This document shows positions 1-4,708 of a stretch of 5,037 nucleotides of DNA, one piece after another. Location of the stretch: contig JAUJME010000138.1 of the NCBI GenBank assembly GCA_030447005.1, positions 1 through 5,037 on the forward strand. Direction: 5' to 3'. The notes under the pieces were generated by a model. The model ran no database searches and was not told the DNA's origin. It saw only the letters and a list, made by a program, of their open reading frames with translations. The DNA is from Solirubrobacteraceae bacterium (lineage in GTDB: Bacteria > Actinomycetota > Thermoleophilia > Solirubrobacterales > Solirubrobacteraceae). A program made the translations under genes and the position numbers. How positions within the stretch are numbered: the stretch's first letter is position 1; the number at the start of each line of letters is the position of its first letter.

Positions 1-515
1 CGTCGTCGGGCTGGCTGCGGCGCGACCTGCCCGAGCGCATCGAGCAGGCCTCCGGCCTGCCGGTCAACCACGTCGTCACCGACCTGGCCTCCTGCGGCCT
101 GCCGTTCGACGTCTGCCTCGTGGTGGCCAACCAGACGGCGGCGGGCGACGAGCTGATCGCCCGCCTGAAGGCCAAGGCGGATGAGGGGCCGCGGCGCTTC
201 ATCGTCGCGGTGCCGCAGGAGTCGGGCGAGGGGGCCGCGGTCGAGGGCTCGCGCCGGCGCCTCCAGGCGCTGCTGAAGTCGCTCGAGGACGCCGGGATCG
301 TGGCGGCGGGGATGATCGCCCACACGGATCCCTACACGGCGACGATGAACGCGGTGCAGAGCTTCCTGATCTCGGAGATCGTCATCTCGACGCTGCCCGG
401 GAACCGCTCGGAGTGGACGAAGAAGGGCCTGATCGAGCGCGTCGCGAAGGCGACGGGCAAGCCGGTCGAGCACGTCGAGTCGGCGGTCGACGAGCGCGTG
501 GGGGCCGGCGCCTGA
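1..515 (+). CDS. Usp/HUP-like alpha/beta protein with duplicated domain, 5'-truncated
   Basis: The reading frame is open from the window edge (first full codon at base 3) to TGA at 513-515, giving 170 residues of a longer protein. Residues 37-160 alternate strands and helices in the manner of universal stress proteins: VCLVVANQT, RFIVAVPQ, an HTDPYTATMNAV segment, EIVISTLP and a final PVEHV. The usual Usp ATP-binding pattern (GxxG, nine residues, G-S/T) is not visible after the ISTLP strand, so nucleotide binding is doubtful. Residues 2-24 (W, L, ER, A, G, PV, HV) match the end of the domain at 136-158, so the visible part is the tail of one domain copy followed by a full second copy. A GTG at 120 could be mistaken for the start, but homology-like sequence continues upstream. 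The stop overlaps the ctaE start by one base, so the two are probably translationally coupled. The function is unknown; a soluble sensor or stress role is only a guess. Confidence 0.72.
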   Translation, partial: SSGWLRRDLPERIEQASGLPVNHVVTDLASCGLPFDVCLVVANQTAAGDELIARLKAKADEGPRRFIVAVPQESGEGAAVEGSRRRLQALLKSLEDAGIVAAGMIAHTDPYTATMNAVQSFLISEIVISTLPGNRSEWTKKGLIERVAKATGKPVEHVESAVDERVGAGA

Positions 516-1117
516 TGGAGGCCGCCTCCCTCCACCACGGGTCCCATCACGGTCCGCCGCCGGCCAACCGCTCGTCGCGTGTCGAGCCGCAGCTGCTCGG
601 GATGCTGCTCTTCATCATCTCGGAGATCATGGTCTTCGGGGCCTTCTTCACCGCCTACTTCTTCATCCGGGTGGTGTACGAGGCCGACTGGCCCGCCGCC
701 GGGACCGAGCTGCCGAAGCTGATCGCGGGCGTCAACACGGCGATCCTGCTGGCGTCGTCGGTCACGGTGCACTGGGCGCTCGAGTCGGCGAAGAAGGGCA
801 ACCGGTTCGGGCTCCAGGCGGGCATCCTCACGACGTTCCTGCTCGGCGCGACCTTCCTCTTCATCCAGATCAACGAGTACGTCCACATCGGCTTCGCTCC
901 GCAGGACCACGCGCAGGGCTCGATCTTCTACGGCCTCACCGGCCTGCACGGCGCCCACGTCTTCGTGGGGCTGACGCTGCTGGCGTTCACGACGATCCGG
1001 GCGTTCCGCGGACACTTCTCTCCCGAGGAGCACCGCGGGGTCGAGGTGCCGGGGATCTACTGGCACTTCGTCGACGTGATGTGGGTGATCGTCTACACGA
1101 CGGTCTACATCATCTAG
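515..1117 (+). CDS. ctaE: Cytochrome c oxidase subunit III (five-helix type)
   Basis: This is the integral membrane subunit III of an aa3/caa3-type heme-copper oxidase. It supports the catalytic subunit I and proton uptake at the cytoplasmic membrane. The protein has 200 residues. Helices lie at about 28-53, 68-90, 100-124, 138-164 and 180-200. The family signatures are clear: LLFIISEIMVFGAFF (31-45), where Glu37 matches the conserved DCCD-reactive Glu90 of mitochondrial subunit III, VNTAILLAS (73-81), TGLHGAHVFVG (142-152) and YWHFVDVMWVIVY (182-194). The first two helices of the seven-helix mitochondrial form are missing, as is usual in many bacteria. The N-terminus is His-rich (HHGSHH, 7-12). 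ATG 515 was chosen because the GTG at 413 would add 34 Arg-rich residues unlike the family and overlap the upstream gene deeply. A G-rich stretch at 500-504 is a weak ribosome site; coupling through the TGATG overlap is likely. Subunits I and II are not in the window. Confidence 0.96.
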   Translation: MEAASLHHGSHHGPPPANRSSRVEPQLLGMLLFIISEIMVFGAFFTAYFFIRVVYEADWPAAGTELPKLIAGVNTAILLASSVTVHWALESAKKGNRFGLQAGILTTFLLGATFLFIQINEYVHIGFAPQDHAQGSIFYGLTGLHGAHVFVGLTLLAFTTIRAFRGHFSPEEHRGVEVPGIYWHFVDVMWVIVYTTVYII

Positions 1118-1224
1118 TGCTCAATCCGCTGCGCTCCGAGGCGGAGGCCTTCCGCTTCCTGGCCTACGTGGTGGTGCTGGCCGTCGTGGTGATCGGGCTG
1201 GTCCTGCTCGTGCGCGCGCTGTAG
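1117..1224 (+). CDS. 35-residue single-helix membrane peptide in the oxidase operon
   Basis: GTG 1117 overlaps the ctaE stop as TAGTG, and the frame ends at TAG 1222-1224. The peptide begins MLNPLRSEAEAFRFL and continues as one hydrophobic helix at about 16-32, rich in Val and Leu, ending VRAL. The charge pattern (Arg/Glu before the helix, one Arg after it) fits a one-pass membrane peptide. Its place between subunit III and the assembly factor, with a one-base overlap and a 13-base gap, suggests a small accessory oxidase subunit. Several heme-copper oxidases carry such peptides, for example the 34-residue subunit IIa of the Thermus ba3 enzyme. This assignment rests on position and shape; no sequence motif proves it. 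No ribosome site is visible, so expression probably depends on coupling to ctaE. Confidence 0.72.
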   Translation: MLNPLRSEAEAFRFLAYVVVLAVVVIGLVLLVRAL

Positions 1225-1237
1225 CCGGCGGGCGGCG

Positions 1238-2050
1238 GTGGAGCTCTCGCTCGACCCGGGCGTCCTCGCCAGCCTGGCGGTCGCCGAGTTCCTCTACGTG
1301 CGCGCGGTGCGGATCCTGCGCGCCCGCGGCGTCGCGGTCTCCCGCGGCCAGCAGGCGCTCTGGCACGCCGGCATCGCGCTGTGGCTGATCGGGCTGGTCT
1401 CCCCCATCGACGCCTGGGGCTCGGACCTGCTGTCCGCCCACATGGCGCAGCACCTGCTGATCGCCGACCTCGCCGCGCCCTTGCTGCTGGCCGGGATGCG
1501 CAACCCGGTGCTCGCGTTCCTGCTGCCGCGCCCGGCGCTCGTCACCCTCGCCCGCCGCCGGCGGCTGCGCGCGGCGTTCCGGACGCTGCGCCGGCCGCTC
1601 GTCGCCATCCCGGTCTACGCGCTGGTCCTCTACTTCTGGCACTTCGACTTCGCCTTCACGGCGGCCGTCCGCAACGACGCCGTCCACGCGCTCCAGCACG
1701 CGAGCTTCGTGGGGATCGGGATGCTCGTGTGGTGGTCGGCGCTCGAGCCCAAGCGGCGGCGCCTGCGCGGCGACCTGTGGAAGATCGGCCACATCCTCGC
1801 CGCCCGGCTGCTCGGCATGTTCCTGGGGATGGCCTTCGTGATCATCCGCCAGCCGGTCTACACCGACGTCTACGGCGCCGGCGAGCGGCGCTTCGGGCTC
1901 TCGGCGATCGCCGACCAGCAGCTCGCCGGCGGGATGATGGTCGTCCTCGACGTGCTGGTGATGCTGTTCGCGCTGACCTTCTTCTTCGTCCGCGCGGCGC
2001 GCGACTCCGACCGCGACGACGCGGCCCGCCCGACGATCGCCGCTACTTGA
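1238..2050 (+). CDS. ctaG: Cytochrome c oxidase assembly factor CtaG (caa3 type)
   Basis: This is a polytopic membrane protein of the Caa3_CtaG family, which in Bacillus is needed to form active caa3 oxidase and is thought to assist copper-centre assembly. It is unrelated to the proteobacterial Cox11 protein that shares the name CtaG. The 270 residues contain the hallmark AHMAQHLLIADLAAPLLLAG segment (67-86; His68, Gln71, His72), then YFWHFDF (132-138; His135), HALQH (150-154) and DQQLAGGMM (226-234). These histidines and the Met-rich parts are candidate metal ligands. Hydrophobic segments lie at about 41-56, 72-96, 121-138, 153-168, 185-204 and 228-252. An Arg-rich loop (106-119) fits the cytoplasmic side. 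GTG 1238 lies 13 bases after the preceding stop with no clear ribosome site. The 3' end overlaps the convergent cytochrome gene by 8 bp. Confidence 0.93.
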   Translation: MELSLDPGVLASLAVAEFLYVRAVRILRARGVAVSRGQQALWHAGIALWLIGLVSPIDAWGSDLLSAHMAQHLLIADLAAPLLLAGMRNPVLAFLLPRPALVTLARRRRLRAAFRTLRRPLVAIPVYALVLYFWHFDFAFTAAVRNDAVHALQHASFVGIGMLVWWSALEPKRRRLRGDLWKIGHILAARLLGMFLGMAFVIIRQPVYTDVYGAGERRFGLSAIADQQLAGGMMVVLDVLVMLFALTFFFVRAARDSDRDDAARPTIAAT

Positions 2051-2792
2051 CGACGAGCTTGCCGAGCATGCCGCCCTCGCGGTGGCCCGGCACGGAGCAG
2101 TAGTACGTGTACTCGCCGGCCTTGACCTCGGCGGAGACCTCCGAGACGCCGCCGTTCTGCACCACGGGCCCCTTCTCGTCGAGCCCGCCGCCCTCGATGG
2201 CGATGTTGTGCGGGACGCTCGACTCGTTGGGCGAGAGCAGCGTGAGCTCGCCGGGCTGGGCGATGGCCGACGCGAAGGTGTAGGCGAGGGCACCGCTCGG
2301 ATCGGCCGGGATCTCGAGCTCCGGGCCTTCCGCCTTGGCCACCGCGGTCGACTTCTTCACGCCGACGCGGGCGAGCTGGCCCGCATCCTCGCCGGGCTTG
2401 CCGACCGCGTAGGCCACGTAGGCGGCGACGTCCTCGGCCGTCTCCCCCTTCACGAGGTCGGCCGGCATGAAGCCGGTCGGCTTGCCGTCGAGCGGGTCGT
2501 TCTGGACGTTGGGGTTGGGGTTCTTGATCTGCGCGTGGACCATCCCCTTGAAGGTGGACTCGCCGAAGCCGTCCTTGCGGGCCTGCTGGAAGGCCTCGTC
2601 GAGGTTCGGGCCGTTGACGCCCGTGGTGCCGGCGCGCTCGAGCACGTGACAGGACCCGCACTTCTGCACGAAGGCCTGCTTGCCGGCGACGAGGTTGTCC
2701 CCTTCGTCGACGAGATCGCAACCGGACAGTCCAAGCGTGAGCGCGGCGGTCGCCGCGAGCGGCGCGAGCCGCTTCAACCCTCCTCCGAGCAT
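2043..2792 (-). CDS. Cytochrome c-cupredoxin fusion lipoprotein
   Basis: This is a predicted membrane-anchored electron carrier facing the outside of the cytoplasmic membrane. Read from ATG 2792 it has 249 residues. A lipoprotein signal ends at LSGC with Cys25 as the lipidation site. A class I cytochrome c domain follows (about 33-132), with heme motif CGSCH (45-49) and probable axial Met109 in GFMP. After a charged linker (133-158) comes a plastocyanin/azurin-like domain (159-249) with a complete type 1 copper set: His195 (VPHN), Cys232, His237 and Met242 in YYCSVPGHREGGM. Both redox centres therefore look intact. It probably passes electrons toward a terminal oxidase, and the oxidase genes ctaE and ctaG converge on it, but the partner is inferred. 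TTG 2777 (codon 6), which has a strong ribosome site, is a serious alternative start and would give a more typical MKRL signal peptide. Confidence 0.93.
   Translation of the reverse strand: MLGGGLKRLAPLAATAALTLGLSGCDLVDEGDNLVAGKQAFVQKCGSCHVLERAGTTGVNGPNLDEAFQQARKDGFGESTFKGMVHAQIKNPNPNVQNDPLDGKPTGFMPADLVKGETAEDVAAYVAYAVGKPGEDAGQLARVGVKKSTAVAKAEGPELEIPADPSGALAYTFASAIAQPGELTLLSPNESSVPHNIAIEGGGLDEKGPVVQNGGVSEVSAEVKAGEYTYYCSVPGHREGGMLGKLVVK
2778..2786 (-). promoter_or_regulatory. Shine-Dalgarno-like GGAGGAGGG inside the annotated start of the cytochrome gene
   Basis: On the minus strand, codons 3-5 after ATG 2792 read GGAGGAGGG and are followed directly by an in-frame TTG at 2777. The leading GGAGG lies 4 bases from that TTG, slightly tight but usable. 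ATG 2792 itself has no such site upstream. This purine run is the main argument for a start at 2777. Confidence 0.45.
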
Positions 2793-2799
2793 GGCCGGA

Positions 2800-2805
2800 A
2801 TCGTA
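2800..2805 (-). promoter_or_regulatory. Putative -10 element (TACGAT) for the cytochrome-cupredoxin gene
   Basis: The minus strand reads TACGAT, fitting the TANNNT -10 pattern, and ends 7 bases before ATG 2792. Transcription would start at or next to that ATG. The message would be leaderless if ATG is used, or would have a leader of about 15 bases carrying GGAGGAGG if TTG 2777 is used. I see no convincing -35 box. Confidence 0.4.
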
Positions 2806-2814
2806 ATGGATGAA

Positions 2815-2844
2815 GCGGCCGGACGGCACCGCCTGGGCGGCCGC
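2815..2844. repeat. 7-bp inverted repeat in the gap between glycosyltransferase and cytochrome genes
   Basis: GCGGCCG at 2815-2821 and CGGCCGC at 2838-2844 can pair as a 7-bp all-GC stem around a 16-base loop. It lies just after the glycosyltransferase stop and just before the putative -10 of the next gene. No T-run follows on the minus strand (TTCATCC), so it is at best a weak or factor-dependent terminator, and chance is plausible in DNA this GC-rich. Confidence 0.3.
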
Positions 2845-2847
2845 CGG

Positions 2848-4389
2848 TCAGGGGACGGGCAGGCCGGCGAGCTCGCCCCGGGCGGCGGCGATCACCGTCC
2901 GGGCGACCCCCTCCCACGAGTACCGCTCGCGCGTCACCTCGACGATCGCCTCGCGGGTCCGGGCACGCAGCTCCTCCGGGGCCGTCAGCCAGGTCACGAG
3001 GCGGCCGGCGAGCCCCTCGACGGCGCCGTCGCCCAGGTCGAACGCGAGCAGGTCGCGGACGGGCGCGGGAACCGCGGCGGCGAGCGCGCCGGCCACCTCG
3101 GCCAGGCCGGAATGGCGGGCGACGACCGGCAGCGCCCCGCAGGCGGCGGCTTCGGCGGCGACCATCCCGAAGGACTCCGGGAAGGTGCTCGGGACGACCA
3201 TCGCGTCGGCGGCGGGCAGGAGGTCGGCGAGCTCGGCGTGCTCGAGCCGGCCGGTCCAGGCCACCCGGTCGAGCAGTCCCGGCGCCGCCGCGGCGTAGGC
3301 CTCGCGCTCGCCCGGCGCCAGTCCGTCGAGGAAGGCCCCGAGCTCGGGCAGCTCCCGGCCGTCCTCGGCGCGGGTCGCGCGCGCGCCCGGGAGGTCCCCG
3401 GCGGCGAGCGCCTGCGCGAGGCGCTCGAGCCCGCCGGCGAACGCGCCGAAGCCGACCGCCACGAGCCGGGCGTCCGGGACCGCTTGCAGGACGAGCGGCC
3501 ACGCGGCGAGCAGGAGCTCGACCCCCTTGGAGCCGATGAGCTTGCCGACGAAGACGACGATCCGGTCGCGGCCGGGGTCGGCGGTGGCCAGCGCCGCCGC
3601 CGCCTGGGCCGGGTCGCGCGCGAATGACGAGGCGGCGCCGGCGCCCGCCGCCGGCGCCGGCGCCGCCGCCAGCCGCTCGACGAGCCGCGCCAGCCCCGTG
3701 CGCGCGGCGGCCGGCTCGCGCGGGGCGAACGCGGCCACGTCGACGCCGGGCGGGCCGAGGCGCGTGCGGGCCGGCAGTCCGGGGTCGCCCATCGCCGCCC
3801 ACAGGCTCTCGGCGGTGTGGCGCGACCCGGTGAGCACGGCGCCCGCGCCGGCGAGGCCCTCCTTCGCATGGGGAAGGAAGCGGGGGTGCGGCTTGACCGT
3901 GTACTCGAGCGCCGAGCCGTGGATCTTGACCGCGTAGGGCACCCCCGTCCCGGCCAGCGCGCGGGCGAGGATCACCGGCCCCATGACGAGGTGGTTGGCG
4001 AGCGCGACGTCCGGTCGCGCGCGGGCGCAGACCTCGCGCACCGCGGCGACGTTGGCGGCGACGTAGGCCTCGACCTCCGCCTCTGAGAGCTCCGGGAACG
4101 GCCGGGCCTCGACGCCCTCGTAGCGGTCGGCGACGTAGACGGGCAGCAGGCCGCCGATGTCCGGGCGGTACACGGTCGCCCGCGCGGGGGAGCGCCGCTC
4201 GGTCACCTCGAGGGCACCGCCGTCCCAGTCGCCGGCGGCGTCGAGCCAGTCGAGCGCGAGCGGCGCGCGGTCCTGGCAGAGCAGGTGGACCTCGTGCCCG
4301 GCGCGCGCGAAGGCCGCTCCCAGGCTCGCGTTGTAGACGTTCGAGCCGGTGCCCTGGAGGAGGTAGCCGTGGAAGATCAGGACGCGCAC
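2848..4389 (-). CDS. GT4-type (GT-B fold) glycosyltransferase
   Basis: This is a predicted retaining glycosyltransferase that moves sugar from a nucleotide-sugar donor to an unknown acceptor, in the cytoplasm or at the inner membrane face. It has 513 residues. The N-terminal acceptor domain (1-224) opens with strand MRVLIFHGYL, a Gly-rich loop GTGSN (13-17) and helix 18-30, then GHEVHLLCQD. It also contains YAVKIHGSALEY (152-163) and GPPGVDVAAF (212-221). The C-terminal donor domain starts near 275 with RIVVFVGKLIGSKG (276-289; Lys283 and Lys288 are the likely phosphate contacts). It carries the family EX7E motif as Glu405 and Glu413 in PESFGMVAAEA. The protein is longer than a typical GT4 enzyme (about 380) because of an Ala/Pro linker (about 225-274) and an insertion near 316-372. 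GTG 4389 is used; no other good in-frame start lies upstream, and there is no visible ribosome site. The product, perhaps a cell-surface glycan or glycolipid, cannot be told. Confidence 0.92.
   Translation of the reverse strand: MRVLIFHGYLLQGTGSNVYNASLGAAFARAGHEVHLLCQDRAPLALDWLDAAGDWDGGALEVTERRSPARATVYRPDIGGLLPVYVADRYEGVEARPFPELSEAEVEAYVAANVAAVREVCARARPDVALANHLVMGPVILARALAGTGVPYAVKIHGSALEYTVKPHPRFLPHAKEGLAGAGAVLTGSRHTAESLWAAMGDPGLPARTRLGPPGVDVAAFAPREPAAARTGLARLVERLAAAPAPAAGAGAASSFARDPAQAAAALATADPGRDRIVVFVGKLIGSKGVELLLAAWPLVLQAVPDARLVAVGFGAFAGGLERLAQALAAGDLPGARATRAEDGRELPELGAFLDGLAPGEREAYAAAAPGLLDRVAWTGRLEHAELADLLPAADAMVVPSTFPESFGMVAAEAAACGALPVVARHSGLAEVAGALAAAVPAPVRDLLAFDLGDGAVEGLAGRLVTWLTAPEELRARTREAIVEVTRERYSWEGVARTVIAAARGELAGLPVP
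3631..3670. repeat. 40-bp tract of only G and C inside the glycosyltransferase gene
   Basis: All 40 bases are G or C, built from GGCGCC and GCCGCC units with local inverted symmetry. On the minus strand it encodes the Ala/Pro/Gly run AAAPAPAAGAGAA (residues 241-253) in the interdomain linker. It is a simple-sequence tract prone to slippage or sequencing error, not a mobile element. Confidence 0.6.
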
Positions 4390-4396
4390 GCGCCGC

Positions 4397-4402
4397 AGGC
4401 TA
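4397..4402 (-). promoter_or_regulatory. Putative -10 element (TAGCCT) for the glycosyltransferase gene
   Basis: The minus strand reads TAGCCT, a TANNNT match, followed by 7 bases and then GTG 4389. That spacing puts the transcript start at the GTG, as in leaderless actinobacterial messages, which would explain why no ribosome site is present. No clear -35 box is seen. Confidence 0.4.
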
Positions 4403-4415
4403 CGACCATGCCCCT

Positions 4416-4424
4416 TGCTAGGGT
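4416..4424 (+). promoter_or_regulatory. Putative extended -10 element (TGCTAGGGT) for the zinc-protein gene
   Basis: TG-C-TAGGGT fits an extended -10 (TGN TANNNT). It ends 9 bases before ATG 4434, so the predicted transcript begins at or a few bases before the start codon. No Shine-Dalgarno sequence lies between them (TTCCACCCC). This supports leaderless expression; no -35 box is evident. Confidence 0.5.
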
Positions 4425-4433
4425 TTCCACCCC

Positions 4434-4700
4434 ATGAGCCTGCGCCAGAAGTACCGGTTCCGCACGCCCTCCACCGGCCGGGAGATCCTCATCGAAGCCG
4501 AGCCCGGCCGCGAGTACGTCGACAAGGAGACGGGCGAGCCGATGCAGGTGATCGGCGAGGTGCTGCCGCTCGCGTCGCCCTCCGAGCTGCCGTGGACGAT
4601 CGAGAACCTGCGCTTCTGCAACTGGTGCGACCAGATGAACCAGCGCGACCTCAACGACTGCCAGTGGTGCGGGCGCCGCATGGCGGCCCTGCCCCGCTGA
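4434..4700 (+). CDS. Small zinc-finger/zinc-ribbon protein, function unknown
   Basis: This is an 88-residue soluble protein with no signal peptide or membrane helix. The C-terminal part holds four cysteines as CNWC (62-65) and CQWC (76-79), ten residues apart, a probable structural zinc site. The arrangement CxxC-x3-N-x6-CxxC, with Asn69 in place, equals the RanBP2-type zinc-finger spacing, although the Trp normally two residues before the first Cys is absent (Arg60). The N-terminal half (KYRFRTPSTGREI, then DKETGEPMQVIGEVLP) has the rhythm of a zinc ribbon whose cysteines have been replaced; this is a visual impression. ATG 4434 is preceded by a -10-like element rather than a ribosome site. 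It is divergent from the glycosyltransferase (44-bp spacer) and 8 bases upstream of a lipoprotein gene, with which it is probably co-transcribed. Possible roles include RNA, protein or metal binding; none is shown. Confidence 0.85.
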   Translation: MSLRQKYRFRTPSTGREILIEAEPGREYVDKETGEPMQVIGEVLPLASPSELPWTIENLRFCNWCDQMNQRDLNDCQWCGRRMAALPR

Positions 4701-4702
4701 GG
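4699..4702 (+). promoter_or_regulatory. Ribosome binding site GAGG for the lipoprotein gene
   Basis: GAGG begins within the TGA stop of the preceding gene (4698-4700) and lies 6 bases before GTG 4709. It supports that start and suggests both genes are read from one message. Confidence 0.5.
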
Positions 4703-4708
4703 CCTGCC

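Noticed and set aside
413..514. N-terminal extension of CtaE from GTG 413
   Set aside because: The extra 34 residues are Arg/Gly-rich, overlap the upstream gene in another frame and are unlike subunit III N-termini. ATG 515 in the TGATG overlap fits better.
332..1066. A 244-codon minus-strand open frame opposite ctaE
   Set aside because: The Arg/Asp/Glu-rich translation lacks any recognisable fold, and the opposite strand encodes an unmistakable subunit III.
1121..2293. A 390-codon minus-strand open frame opposite ctaG
   Set aside because: Its Arg/Pro/Glu/His-rich translation has no domain pattern, and it lies opposite a clear CtaG and part of the cytochrome gene. It is an artefact of high-GC codon bias.
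2815..2844. Inverted repeat as a classical intrinsic terminator
   Set aside because: No T-run follows the stem on the minus strand, and the 16-base loop is long; chance pairing is common at this base composition.
2680..3627. A 315-codon plus-strand open frame opposite the glycosyltransferase
   Set aside because: The translation is Arg/Gly/Glu-rich with no motif. The minus strand has the EX7E motif and a complete GT-B layout, so this frame is a shadow.
2774..3802. Other long minus-strand frames overlapping the glycosyltransferase and cytochrome genes (also 1870-2829 and 2994-3869)
   Set aside because: They are extremely Arg/Ala/Pro-rich, out of frame with the real genes, and show no signal, motif or ribosome site.
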